Shown one piece after another: positions 35,326 through 45,235 of a stretch of 64,000 bases of DNA (within the stretch, counting starts at the first letter, position 1; each line of letters begins with the position of its first letter). Below the pieces are notes generated by a model. That model did no database searches, was not told the origin of the DNA, and was given only the letters and a program-made list of their open reading frames with translations. The DNA lies in NCBI RefSeq assembly GCF_030127125.1, contig NZ_CP126156.1, positions 248,001 through 312,000 on the forward strand, given 5' to 3'. The translations under genes and the position numbers were made by a program. This stretch comes from Halobaculum litoreum. GTDB lineage: Archaea; Halobacteriota; Halobacteria; Halobacteriales; Haloferacaceae.

Positions 35326-37623
35326 ATGAGCGACGACGACTGGCACGCGCTGACGGTCCGCGGCGCGGCCAAGCGCGACGCCGGACGCGGCATCGCGCGG
35401 CTCTCCGACACGACGATGAGTAGGCTCGGGGTGCTCTCGGGCGAGACGGTGGTCATCGCCGGCGAGCGCGAGACGGCGGCGAAGGTGTGGCCCGCCGGCG
35501 CGGAGGCCGGCGACGGCGAACTCCTCGTCGACGGCGAGACGCGCGCCAACGCCGGCGCGAAGATCGGGACGCAGGTCCGCGTCCGCAAGGAGCGCGTCGG
35601 CGAGGCCGACGCCGTGACCCTGAGCGCGCCGTCGGCGCTCGACGACGTGGACATCGACGCCGACACGCTCGCACGCGCGGCCAAGCGCGACCTCGACGGC
35701 CGCCCAGTCAGCGCCGGCGAGCAGGTCCGCCTCGCGCACCTCGGCGGCAACGTGTTCGTCGTCCGCGAGACGCGACCCGAGGGCCCGGTCAAGGTCCACG
35801 ACGGGACGCGCGTGACCGTCGAGCGGTCGTCGGGGTCGTCCGGGGCGGGGGACGACGCGACGACGGGGAGCCGCGACCGCTCGCGCTCGGGGCCGAACAC
35901 CACGACCTCGGGGACGGGCGCGTCGGTCGACCTCCCGACGCGGGACCGTCGCGCCGGCGGCGGGGACGACGGCTCGGACGCGGCCGGCGGCACCGACGCC
36001 GCACCGGCACCGACCCCGCCCGCCGGCGGCGTCACCTACGAGGACATCGGGGGGCTCGACGAGGAACTCGACCTCGTGCGCGAGACGATCGAGCTCCCGC
36101 TGTCGGAGCCGGAGGTGTTCGCCCGCCTCGGCATCGACCCGCCGAAGGGCGTGCTGCTCCACGGCCCGCCCGGGACGGGGAAGACCCTGATCGCGAAGGC
36201 CGTCGCCAACGAGGTCGACGCCTCGTTCATCTCGGTGTCCGGCCCGGAGATCACCTCCAAGTACAAAGGCGAGAGCGAGGAGAAGCTCCGGGAGATCTTC
36301 GCGCAGGCGAACGAGTCGGCGCCGTCGATCGTCTTCTTCGACGAGATCGACTCCATCGCCGGCCAGCGCGAGGACGGCGGCGACATGGAGAACCGGATCG
36401 TCGGCCAGCTCCTCTCGCTGATGGACGGCCTCGACGCCCGCGAGGACGTGATCGTCATCGGCGCGACCAACCGCGTCGACTCCATCGACCCCGCCCTCCG
36501 ACGCGGCGGGCGCTTCGACCGCGAGATCGAGATCGGCGTGCCCGGGGAGGCGGGCCGCCGGGAGATCCTCGAGGTCCACACCCGCCGGATGCCGCTCGCG
36601 GACGACGTGGACGTGGCCCGGCTGGCCGCCCGGACGTACGGCTTCGTCGGCGCCGACATCGACTCGCTGACGACCGAGGCGGCGCTGACGGCGCTGCGGC
36701 GCGCGCGCCACGAGGACAGCGAGGTCGACCTCGCGACCGTCGAGGTGACCCGCGCGGACTTCGAGGCGGCGCTGGCGACGGTGGAGCCGTCGGCGATGCG
36801 CGAGTACGTCGCCGAGCAGCCGGACACCACCTTCGACGACGTCGGCGGGCTGACCGAGGCCAAGAAGACGCTGGAGCGGGCCGTCGAGTGGCCGCTGATG
36901 TACGCGCCGCTGTTCGACGCCGCCGGCGCCGACCCGCCGACCGGGGTGTTGCTGTACGGCCCGCCCGGCACCGGGAAGACGCTGCTGGCGCGCGCCATCG
37001 CCGGCGAGTCGGAGGTGAACTTCATCGAGGTCGCCGGCCCGGAACTGCTCGACCGCTACGTCGGCGAGTCCGAGAAGGCGGTGCGCGAGGTGTTCGAGCG
37101 CGCCCGGCAGGCCGCCCCCAGCATCGTCTTCTTCGACGAGATCGACGCCATCGCGGTCGACCGCGACGGGATGGGCGGCGACTCCTCGGGCGTCGGCGAG
37201 CGCGTCGTCTCCCAACTGCTGACGGAACTGGACCGCGCGAGCGCCAACCCGAACGTCGCGGTGATCGCGGCGACGAACCGGCGGGACGCGCTCGACGACG
37301 CGCTGATCCGCCCCGGGCGACTGGAGAGCCACGTGGAGGTCCCCCTCCCGGACGCCGAGGGCCGCCGGAAGATCCTCGCGGTCCACACCGAGCGCACGCC
37401 GCTGGCGGACGACGTCGACCTCGACGGCGTGGCCGAAGACACGGAGGGGTACTCGGGCGCGGACCTCACCGCCGTCGTCCGGGAGGCGACGATGCGCGCC
37501 GTCGAGCGCGTCGCCGAGGAGTTCGGCGAGGCGGCGAACGACCACGCCGACGCGCTGTCGGTGACGGGCGACGACTTCGCGGCGGCGCTGGAGCGGGTGC
37601 GCCCCCACGAGTCGCTCGACTGA
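35326..37623 (+). CDS. cdc48: Cdc48/VAT-type AAA+ ATPase
   Basis: A 765-residue double-ring AAA+ unfoldase. The N-domain (double-psi barrel, residues 1-165) is followed by an acidic/Ser-rich linker of about 60 residues. D1 carries GPPGTGKTLIAKAVA and VFFDEIDSIA, and D2 has GPPGTGKTLLARAIA and VFFDEIDAIA. Both have arginine-finger contexts. The long linker between the N-domain and D1 is unusual versus VAT and may be a halophilic insertion. It probably feeds unfolded substrates to the proteasome. The start is ATG 35326. Confidence 0.93.
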   Translation: MSDDDWHALTVRGAAKRDAGRGIARLSDTTMSRLGVLSGETVVIAGERETAAKVWPAGAEAGDGELLVDGETRANAGAKIGTQVRVRKERVGEADAVTLSAPSALDDVDIDADTLARAAKRDLDGRPVSAGEQVRLAHLGGNVFVVRETRPEGPVKVHDGTRVTVERSSGSSGAGDDATTGSRDRSRSGPNTTTSGTGASVDLPTRDRRAGGGDDGSDAAGGTDAAPAPTPPAGGVTYEDIGGLDEELDLVRETIELPLSEPEVFARLGIDPPKGVLLHGPPGTGKTLIAKAVANEVDASFISVSGPEITSKYKGESEEKLREIFAQANESAPSIVFFDEIDSIAGQREDGGDMENRIVGQLLSLMDGLDAREDVIVIGATNRVDSIDPALRRGGRFDREIEIGVPGEAGRREILEVHTRRMPLADDVDVARLAARTYGFVGADIDSLTTEAALTALRRARHEDSEVDLATVEVTRADFEAALATVEPSAMREYVAEQPDTTFDDVGGLTEAKKTLERAVEWPLMYAPLFDAAGADPPTGVLLYGPPGTGKTLLARAIAGESEVNFIEVAGPELLDRYVGESEKAVREVFERARQAAPSIVFFDEIDAIAVDRDGMGGDSSGVGERVVSQLLTELDRASANPNVAVIAATNRRDALDDALIRPGRLESHVEVPLPDAEGRRKILAVHTERTPLADDVDLDGVAEDTEGYSGADLTAVVREATMRAVERVAEEFGEAANDHADALSVTGDDFAAALERVRPHESLD

Positions 37624-37727
37624 GCCGCCGCCGCGGCGGGAACTCGTCCGCGAGTTGTCGTCGCGAACTACCGGCAACACTGACGCCGAACCGCACGGAC
37701 TAACAGCGCCGAGGGCGGCCGTGAGGT

Positions 37728-38117
37728 ATGCCCCAACTCCTTCCGGACGAGGCCGCCGACCGACTCGTCAGCACCTGTCGAACCACCGTCGGCGACAACG
37801 CGCGGTCGGTGACGTTCTTCTCGCGGACGGACCACGAGCAGCTGTACCTCCGCGACGACCTCGAGCAGGACGCCGACCTGATGGCGTTCATCGGCACGGA
37901 GCGACAGGACTTCGCGATGGCCAGCGACGGCTACTCCGGCACCGAGTTGGGCCAGTACCGGTACACCCTCCGGGTGTTCGAGAACGGCTACGCCATCCGC
38001 GTCGACGGCCGCGACAAGGGCGTACTCGTCACCTGCGACGGGATGGCGCTGCGCGACTTCAACCACCTCGCCAGCGCCGTGGGCGCGACGCTGGAGGAGT
38101 GGGAGGGCGACGACTGA
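37728..38117 (+). CDS. haloarchaeal DUF7522-like protein
   Basis: A 129-residue soluble protein with pattern VGDNARSVTFFSRTDHEQLYLRDDL and a central beta-rich FRVD-type core (YRYTLRVFENGYAIRVDG). It resembles small Halobacteria-specific proteins of unknown function, and I assign the DUF7522 label from memory only. It contains no cysteines beyond two and no catalytic motif. It follows cdc48 by 104 nt with its own start ATG and may be a separate unit. Confidence 0.65.
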   Translation: MPQLLPDEAADRLVSTCRTTVGDNARSVTFFSRTDHEQLYLRDDLEQDADLMAFIGTERQDFAMASDGYSGTELGQYRYTLRVFENGYAIRVDGRDKGVLVTCDGMALRDFNHLASAVGATLEEWEGDD

Positions 38118-38135
38118 GACGCCGGCCGGCGGTCG

Positions 38136-39530
38136 TCAGCGACGTCGCTTCTGCAGGGAGTCCAGACACGCCAGCCCGGCCCGCGCTTGGATCGCGACGA
38201 GGTCGCGGATCGGGACGACCTCGTAGTCGAGATCACGCTGGAGGTCGCCGATCCGATCGGTGAACACCCGCTCGACCGCCGCCTTCGCGTTGACGAGTCG
38301 CTCGCGAGCGTCGTCGTCGACCGTCATCGCGGCGGTATCGAGCGTCCGGAGCAGCATCCCCGCGTTCGTGAGCAGGTGGTACGTCCACGTGTACCGCTCT
38401 TCCACGCACTGGGCGACGGTCGCCGGTTCGTCGCCCGCGTCGTTCGACTCCGCCCACGCCAGCCGCGACTCGTCCTCCTCGGCGTACCAGTCGAACACGC
38501 CGCGCACCTCGCGGGCCATCGGCGTGTCGGGGAACTGGTCGGCCGTCGCGGCGACGGCCGCCCGGAACTCCCGGATCAGCCGGCGGCGGTCCTCGACGGC
38601 CGCCCGGATCACCGCCTCGCGGCTCCGGTCCAGTTCCGTCGTGTCCCCGACGCGGGGGTCGCGGAAGTACGGCAGTTCGACGACGACCTGCACCGGGGGG
38701 TCGCCGTCGGTCGCCCGTCGCGCGTAGTCGAACGCGTTGCCGCCGAGCAGCTCGGCCTCGCGGGGGTCGCCGTCGCCGGTCTGGGCGTCGTACCGGTCCT
38801 CGAACGTCGGGAGCCGGAACACGCCGTCCGCGAACGCCTCGTTCCGGTGGTCCTCGGGGTCGCCGCGGTTGAGGGGGACGCCGTGCTCCTCGGGGATGGA
38901 CTGGAGCGTCCCGTGCAGCGGGTCCAGCCGCTCGGTGGCGTAGTAGTAACAGCCGCCGAAGGCGGCGTTGTGGAGGCTGAACAGGAACGCCGGGTCGTGC
39001 TCGTCGATCAGCGTCGCGAGCGCCCGCGTCCCCGGAGTCGGATCGTCGTAGGTGTACCCCTCGTGTCGGATCGGGAACGTCGCCTCGATCTGTTCGCTCG
39101 GCGGCGGGCGGTAGAAGTTCCCCGCGTAGTTCGACAGCGTGAACGGCCCGTCGAACCACCCCTCGTTGCGCCGGACGCCGTCGGGGTCGGCGACCGGGAC
39201 GCAGACGAACTCGTAGTCGAGCGAGTCGCGGAGGGCGTCGTTCTCCGCGAGCTCGTGGAGCAGGAAGTCGACCGTGGTCGACCCGATGGGTTCGTTCGGG
39301 TGGGGGGCGCCGAACAGGAGGGCGCTCTCGGAGCCCTCCCCGACCGTGACGCTCCACAGCTCCTCCCCGTCGGGGGTCTCCCCGTGGGTGCGGTAGGCGA
39401 CGTGGTCGTGGTCGTCGGCCAGCGCGCGGTCGCGCTCGCGGTGGTCGGCGACCCGGAGGAAGGAGTCGTATCGGGGGACCGCGTCGCCGAGCGCGTCGAA
39501 CGTTCGCGGGGACGCCGTGTCGTCGCTCAT
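38136..39530 (-). CDS. M14 family zinc carboxypeptidase
   Basis: A 464-residue protein of peptidase family M14. The zinc motif HPNEPIGS (HxxE) near residue 96, the substrate arginine region and the second zinc histidine SLHNAAFGG near 190 are seen. The catalytic glutamate is probably in VVVELPYF near 293. There is no signal peptide, so it is cytoplasmic and may act on peptides or an amidated small molecule. A helical C-terminal extension of about 130 residues is unusual for the family. Confidence 0.85.
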   Translation of the reverse strand: MSDDTASPRTFDALGDAVPRYDSFLRVADHRERDRALADDHDHVAYRTHGETPDGEELWSVTVGEGSESALLFGAPHPNEPIGSTTVDFLLHELAENDALRDSLDYEFVCVPVADPDGVRRNEGWFDGPFTLSNYAGNFYRPPPSEQIEATFPIRHEGYTYDDPTPGTRALATLIDEHDPAFLFSLHNAAFGGCYYYATERLDPLHGTLQSIPEEHGVPLNRGDPEDHRNEAFADGVFRLPTFEDRYDAQTGDGDPREAELLGGNAFDYARRATDGDPPVQVVVELPYFRDPRVGDTTELDRSREAVIRAAVEDRRRLIREFRAAVAATADQFPDTPMAREVRGVFDWYAEEDESRLAWAESNDAGDEPATVAQCVEERYTWTYHLLTNAGMLLRTLDTAAMTVDDDARERLVNAKAAVERVFTDRIGDLQRDLDYEVVPIRDLVAIQARAGLACLDSLQKRRR

Positions 39531-39594
39531 CTCGCCGGTCTCGTCGCCGAACTGTCAACAAACTATCGGACGCCGCGCGGCGTCCGGTCGGCGG

Positions 39595-42431
39595 TCACTC
39601 CCAGAAGCTCTTGGTCCGCGCGTACTGGCGCTCCTGTTTGAGGATGTCGCGGTAGAAGTCGTCCTCGTTCTCCCGCAGTTTCCCGATGATCCGCGCGGCG
39701 TTGTGGGGGCCGACGCCGCGGGCCGCCAGCGCGATCACCGCCTGCTTGCCGTGTGCCTGCACGAGGTTCGCCGCCCGGTTCGCCTTGCGCGTCAGTTTCT
39801 CCTGTTCGTCGTCTTTGTCGTGCGCGCGGACCGCCGTCACGGTGTCCTCGTCCCACGGGTTCAGCGCCGCGATACGGGTCGACCCGCACTCCGGACACTC
39901 CGGCGTGTCGCGGACGCGCCGCACCTTCGTGCGCTGTTTCCACTCGCCGCAGTGGACGCACAACTGGATCACGTGGTCGTCCATGATCCGGTCGCGGATG
40001 GTCTCGATGACCGAGGCGTCGGCGTTCTCGGGGACGAGGAACTCCCGGCCCGACGAGCGCCCGTCCGTCCCGAGCGGGGTGCGCTCGCGGGCGGCGACCA
40101 CCTCGACGTCGCCCGCGTGGATGGCGTCGAGCAACTCGGCGGTCTCCTCGACGGCCAGTTCCGTGTGGAACACCTCCCGCACCGCCTCGTCGAACACGGG
40201 CGTGTCCTCCAGCGCCGCCAGCAGTCGGTCGCCGCCGAAGCGCTTGTTCCCCTGGTAGCGCTTCAGCGCGCCGAACTTCGCGGCGACGTGCGCGAGGGTG
40301 AACTTCAGCGTGTCCGAGTTCTTCAACGCGAGCTCCAACAGCGCCTCGACGTGCGCGGGGTCGGTCTCCTCCAGCACCTCGATGACCGTGCCCGGGGTGA
40401 CGCCGTTGGGCACCTCCAACTCGACGCGGTACGGGTCCGCCTCCATCCCGACCGACGAGCCGGTGCGCTGGCCGATGAGCGCCGAGAGGAGCCGGCCGAG
40501 CGTGCGGTTCACCTCGTGGCCGAAGGCGGCGTTGACCGCGATGGAGCGCCCGCGCCCCTCCACGACGATGCGGGAGTCGGTGGGCATCGGGTGGCCCGCC
40601 TCGGCGTGTTTCCGGACGGTGTCGAGGCCGACGCGGACCGTCCCGGCCGCCGCGGGGTACCGGCCGGCGAACTCGCGGGCGACCGCGTCGGTGTCGGCGC
40701 CGCGGGCGAACTGCGGCTCGGCGACGCGGCGCATCTCGCCCACCTCGCCGGCGACGGCGCGGGGGACCGGGATCTCCTGGCCGGTCCACGACGGCACCTC
40801 GCCGGCGGGGTCCTCGATGGGCGCGACGTTCACCTCCGCCTCCTCCTCGTCGATGTCGTTGATGCGCCACAGCTCGCCGCGCTGGATGAACGCCTCGCCC
40901 GGCTGGGCGAAGTTGACGACGAACCGCTCGTCGAGCGTGCCGATCTGTCGGCGCGAGGAGATGTCGTACACGTCGTACGTCTCCTCGTCGGGGATCATCG
41001 AGAGGTTCCGGTAGTAGTACTGCCACGTGCCGCCCGACGTCTCGAGCGTGTCGGCCTCCTCGTCGATCCACAGCAGGCGGTTCCCGGAGAGTTCGCGGGC
41101 GACCTCCCGGAACGTCGCCTCGTCGAGGTCGCGGAACGGGTACGCCCGGGTGATCAGGTCGTACGCCTCGCGCGCCTTGACCTCCCCTGTGTCCATCAGG
41201 AGGCCGACGATCTGGTTCGCGAGCGTGTCGAGGCTCATGTGGTGGATCCCCGAGTCCTCCACCTCCCCCGCGACGGCGCGCCGGGCGATGGCCAGCGCCT
41301 CCATCGTGTCGTCGGGGGCGTCGGTGACGACGGTGCCGCGGCTCACCTCGTCGCGGCGGTGGCCCGCGCGGCCGACGCGCTGGAGCAAGCGGGCGACCTC
41401 CCGCGGGGAGTTGTACTGGACGACGTGGTCGACGCGCCCCACGTCGATCCCCAACTCCATCGAGGAGGTGCAGACGAGGCCGTCGATCTCGCCGGCCTTG
41501 AACGCGTCCTCGACCTCGATCCGTGCCGCCTTCGACAGCGACCCGTGGTGGACGCCGATCGGTTCCTCGAGCGTCTTGAACCGCGAGCCGAGCGCCTCGG
41601 CCGTCTGGCGGGTGTTGACGAAGATCAGCACCGACTCGTTGTCCCGGACGACGTCGCGGATGAACCGGACGTGGCTGGCGATGTCGGGGTCGGTCGCCAG
41701 TTTCCCCGCGAGCCGTTCGTCCTCGGGCGTCACCTGCGGCGACACCACGTCGAACTCCACCTTGCTCCCCACGTCGACCTCGACGATCTCGCAGCCGCGG
41801 TCGCCGGTGAGGAACTTCCCGACCTCCGCGGGGTCGCCGACGGTCGCCGACAGCCCGATCCGCTGGAAGTCGCCCGCGAGTCGCCGGACGCGCTCCAGTC
41901 CGACGGTCAACTGGGCGCCGCGCTTCGACGCGGCGAGCCGTGGACCTCGTCGACGACGACGTGGTCGACGTCCGAGAGGGCGGCGCGGAGCTTCTCGCCC
42001 GTCAACATCGCCTGCAGCGTCTCCGGCGTCGTCACGAGCACGTCGGGCGGGTCGTCCGCCTGCTTGCTCCGCTGGTAGTCGCTGGTGTCGCCGTGGCGCA
42101 CCTGCACGTCGAGGTCGAGGTACTCGCCCCACCACTCGAGGCGCTCGCGCATGTCGCGGTTGAGCGCCCGCAGCGGCGTCACGTACAGCGCGCCGAGTCC
42201 CTCCGGGCGCGTGTCCGCCAGCGCCGAGAGCACGGGGAGCATCGCCGTCTCCGTCTTCCCGGTGCCGGTCGGGGCGATCACGAGGGCGTCCTTCCCGGCC
42301 GCCAGCGGCGGGATCGCCCGGCGCTGGGGCGCGGTCGGCGTCGTGAAGCCGCGCTCCGACAGCGCCGCCCGCACCTCGTCGCCGAGCGCCGCGAAGGCGT
42401 CCATCCCCGTCGCTCGCGACGTGTCGCTCAT
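39595..42431 (-). CDS. lhr: Lhr-type ATP-dependent DNA helicase, frameshifted
   Basis: A superfamily-2 helicase of the Lhr-core group, a 3-prime to 5-prime DNA translocase linked to repair. It has motif I APTGTGKTE, motif II DEVH, QRIGLSATVGDP, SMELGIDVG, QRVGRAGHRR, a winged helix, and a C-terminal zinc ribbon CVHCGEWK...CPECGS. The frame breaks immediately after DEVH at 41937-41939, where one T is missing. Inserting it gives DEVHELAASKRGAQL and a normal 945-residue protein. The start is ATG 42431 (MSDTSRATGMDAF). Confidence 0.92.
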
Positions 42432-42549
42432 CGCGCGTCGTAACGGCGCGACGGTGTTAAGGCTCGCGTTCCCGGTCGTGGCGGCCGCTGGCGGGGCGCG
42501 GACGCGACCGCAGAAACCGCGGTGTCGAGGTGGTCGGCCGGGGAGTCGC

Positions 42550-42699
42550 CTACTCGCGACTCACCGAGATGTTCTGGACCGGGGCGTCGCAGTTCGGGCA
42601 CGTGCCCGGGTGGCTCGCCGACTGGGTTCGGCTCCCGCAGCCCACACACTCGAACAGACCCTCCGAACTGCTGTACGGATCGATGTCGATCGCTGGCAT
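42550..42699 (-). CDS. 49-aa zinc-ribbon (rubrerythrin-like) micro-protein
   Basis: A 49-residue protein, PAIDIDPYSSSEGLFECVG followed by CGSRTQSASHPGTCPNCDAP. The two CxxC pairs form a rubredoxin-like zinc knuckle, as in haloarchaeal rubrerythrin-like small proteins. The start ATG 42699 is followed by the usual conserved N-terminus. An AT-rich region with TATA-like signals lies immediately upstream. Function unknown; such micro-proteins may bind nucleic acid or modulate a partner. Confidence 0.75.
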   Translation of the reverse strand: MPAIDIDPYSSSEGLFECVGCGSRTQSASHPGTCPNCDAPVQNISVSRE

Positions 42700-42847
42700 G
42701 AGTGAACGTATGTCACGACCGTTCCTAAGCGTTGTCTACAGATGCCTCCGAAGGAACATAGGTCATAATACGCGTATGTATTGACGCGCGTCCAGTCCCG
42801 ACGCCCCGCTACGGGCGGGACGGGACGGGGCGCGTCGGCGGCCGCAG

Positions 42848-43990
42848 CTACAGCAACTCCTCCTCGGCGAGTTTGAGCGCGCGGTCGACGGCGCCGACGG
42901 ACGTGAGGTAGCCCGCGCCGACGCCGGCCTTCGACGCCTTCGCGGCCGCGCCGGTGAGCACCGTGGGCCCCAGTTGAGCGACGGCGCCGTCGCCGACGGA
43001 GACGAGCCAGCCGGGCACCTGGAAGCGGTAGCGCGCGAGCCGCGGCGCGAAGTCGTCCGGGGCGGCGTCGCGCTCGTGGTCGACGAGGCGGCCGACGTTC
43101 TCGGCGACGGTCTTCGCCTCGCGGATGGCCGCCGACGCCGACGCCGGCACCGGCTCGCCGTCGGCGTCGACCGCGCGGGCGGCGTCGCCCAGCGCGAACG
43201 TCCGGTCGGTCAGGCGCAGGTCCGCCCGGACCACCGGCCGGTCGCCGTCGACCGCGTCGTCGCCGGCGATGCCGCCGGTCCAGACGAGTTGGTCGTAGCG
43301 GAGGTCGCCGTCGTCCGTGACGATGCGGTCGTCGTACACCGCCTCGACGGCGGTGCCCGTCTCGACGTCGACGCCCCGCTCGGAGAGCTGCTCGCGGACG
43401 GCGCGCCGGAAGTTCGCCGGGAAGTTCGGCGCCACCTCGTCCAACTGCTCGACGAGCACGACCTCGACGTCGTCGGGCACGTCGGCGCCCTCCTCGCCGG
43501 CGAGTGCGGTCAGTTCCCCGGCGACCTGCACGCCCGACAACCCCGCACCCCCGACCACGACCCGGCCGCCGTCGGCGACGACGTCGAGGAACTCCTCGCG
43601 GATCCGCGCCGCGTCGTCGAGCGACTTCAGCGGCGTCGCGTGTTCCCGGAGCCCCTCGATGCCGTAGTACGCCGTCTCGGAGCCGAGACACACCGCGCCG
43701 TAGTCCCACTCGACGGCGTCGCCGGACGCCAACTCCGCGCGCCCGGCGTCGGCGTCGACGTCGTCGACGCGGTCGACGACCAACTCGGCGCGGTCGAGGA
43801 GGTCCGCGACGGGCACCGAGATGGCGTCCGCGACGGCCGGCCGTCGGATCGCGCGGTGGGTCTCGTGGACGAGGACGTGCTCCTCGCCGTCGTTGACGAG
43901 GGTGATGTCGACGTCGGGCGGGAGACGCGATTCGAGCTTGCGTGTCAGGGCGACGCCGGCGTAGCCGGCGCCGAGGACGGCGACGTGCAT
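42848..43990 (-). CDS. NAD(P)/FAD-dependent oxidoreductase (NDH-2-like)
   Basis: A 380-residue two-dinucleotide-binding flavoprotein of the type II NADH dehydrogenase family, probably reducing menaquinone with NADH at the membrane. FAD motif VAVLGAGYAGVALTRKL starts the protein, the NAD motif VVVGGAGLSGVQVAGEL is near residue 147, and FALGDAA near 263 is the second FAD contact. The C-terminal amphipathic helix AKASKAGVGAGYL could bind the membrane. The start is ATG 43990. The 218-nt gap behind it shows no gene that I can support. Confidence 0.87.
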   Translation of the reverse strand: MHVAVLGAGYAGVALTRKLESRLPPDVDITLVNDGEEHVLVHETHRAIRRPAVADAISVPVADLLDRAELVVDRVDDVDADAGRAELASGDAVEWDYGAVCLGSETAYYGIEGLREHATPLKSLDDAARIREEFLDVVADGGRVVVGGAGLSGVQVAGELTALAGEEGADVPDDVEVVLVEQLDEVAPNFPANFRRAVREQLSERGVDVETGTAVEAVYDDRIVTDDGDLRYDQLVWTGGIAGDDAVDGDRPVVRADLRLTDRTFALGDAARAVDADGEPVPASASAAIREAKTVAENVGRLVDHERDAAPDDFAPRLARYRFQVPGWLVSVGDGAVAQLGPTVLTGAAAKASKAGVGAGYLTSVGAVDRALKLAEEELL

Positions 43991-44208
43991 CTGTGTGCCG
44001 AGTACGGGGTGCGCGGGTAAGGACGTGACGGGGACGGGGGGCGAACGTTCTTCACCGAGCACGCGACCAGCCCCGGCGATGCGCTGAACGCGGCCCGCGG
44101 GCGGCCGAGGCGGGAGCGCGGTGCACCGCCCGCGGGACGACGCCCGACGCGCGGAGGGCGCCCCGCGCCGCACCGCCCGTCAGCCCCCCACCGAGCGACG
44201 GCGCCGGT

Positions 44209-45210
44209 TCAGAACAGCGCCTTCGACTCCGTGAGCACGCGCGCCGGGCCGCCGACCTCCCAGATCTCCGTCTCGACGCCGACCTGCGCGATCCGTTCCT
44301 CGACGCGCTCGGCGTACTCCGCGGGCGTGTTGACGTAGACGCTCGCGCCGGTGTCCGTCGAGAAGTAGACGGGGACGTCCTCCTCCTCGCGGAGTTCGCG
44401 CACGGCGTTGAACACGGCGATCGTCTCGGGCTGCCAGTACACCCAGCCGGCGGGCCCGGTCATCGTCGTCGCCGTCAGCGACAGCGAGTCGTGCTCGGCG
44501 ATCTCGAAGATGCCCGAGAACTCCCCCGTGCGGAGCCGGTCGCGCATCCGCTGGAGCTGTTCGTGGACGTGCGCCATCCGGGCGTCGAACATGTGGCTCG
44601 CCTCGGCCTCGCGGTGTGCCTCCTCGGTCTCCTTGTACGCGGGCACGAGCGCGGTGACGACGCGGAGGTCCTCCTCCGGGTCGAAGCCGTCGGGGCCGAC
44701 GCCGACGTCGAGGCGCTCCGAGCGGCAGTCCTCGTCGTTCATCCCGGCGTAGAGGACGGAGTACGCGCCGGTGACCGCGCGGGCGGCCGACGACGAGCCC
44801 CGCCGGGCGACCGTCGAGATCTCAGGGCGCGTCATGTCGAGGCCCGCGGCCTCGACGAGCGACGTCGCCAGCGCCGCGAAGCCGGACGACGAGGAGCCGA
44901 ACCCGACGTTCGACGGGAACGAGTTCTCCGACTCGACGCGGACGCCGGCGTCGAGGTCGGCGAGGTCGCGGACGTAGTCGGTCACCAGCCGGATCCGTTC
45001 GGCGCCGCGCCCCTCGACGACGTCGCCGTCGATGCGGTACTCGTCGTCGTCGGGCGTCGCGTCCGGCTGCCACTCGACGGTCGTCGTCGTCCGCGACGGG
45101 GCGGTACAGAGGCTGATCGAGTCGTGGTACGGGAGCCGTCGCTCGGCGTCGCGCATCCCGTGGTACTTCACGAGGCCCTGGATCGGGTGGGCCGTCGCGG
45201 TGGCCTTCAT
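44209..45210 (-). CDS. mvaD: phosphomevalonate decarboxylase
   Basis: A 333-residue GHMP-kinase-fold enzyme of the haloarchaeal alternative mevalonate pathway, which converts mevalonate-5-phosphate to isopentenyl phosphate for archaeal lipid synthesis. The start HPIQGLVKYHGMRDAERRLP and the ATP loop NVGFGSSSSGFAALA are diagnostic, as is SSAARAVTG. This architecture is related to diphosphomevalonate decarboxylase, but the N-terminal signature is that of the phosphomevalonate form. Length and start are normal. Confidence 0.92.
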   Translation of the reverse strand: MKATATAHPIQGLVKYHGMRDAERRLPYHDSISLCTAPSRTTTTVEWQPDATPDDDEYRIDGDVVEGRGAERIRLVTDYVRDLADLDAGVRVESENSFPSNVGFGSSSSGFAALATSLVEAAGLDMTRPEISTVARRGSSSAARAVTGAYSVLYAGMNDEDCRSERLDVGVGPDGFDPEEDLRVVTALVPAYKETEEAHREAEASHMFDARMAHVHEQLQRMRDRLRTGEFSGIFEIAEHDSLSLTATTMTGPAGWVYWQPETIAVFNAVRELREEEDVPVYFSTDTGASVYVNTPAEYAERVEERIAQVGVETEIWEVGGPARVLTESKALF

Positions 45211-45235
45211 GTCCGCCGAACGGAGGTGGCGGGGG

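Noticed and set aside
35487..37703. 738-codon open frame overlapping cdc48
   Set aside because: It is a shifted frame with almost pure Arg/Gly/Ala; the AAA motifs lie in the other frame.
10473..41939. Calling menF, cysK, glpK, glpB, lhr and others pseudogenes
   Set aside because: Each break is one base, frames rejoin without lost conserved sequence, and they sit in working operons. Sequence error fits better. Programmed frameshifting was also considered, but there is no shared slippery heptamer plus structure.
43991..44208. Small RNA in the GC-rich gap between the NDH-2-like gene and mvaD
   Set aside because: The sequence is GC-rich with hairpin potential but no promoter-like TATA or conserved box; no support beyond composition.
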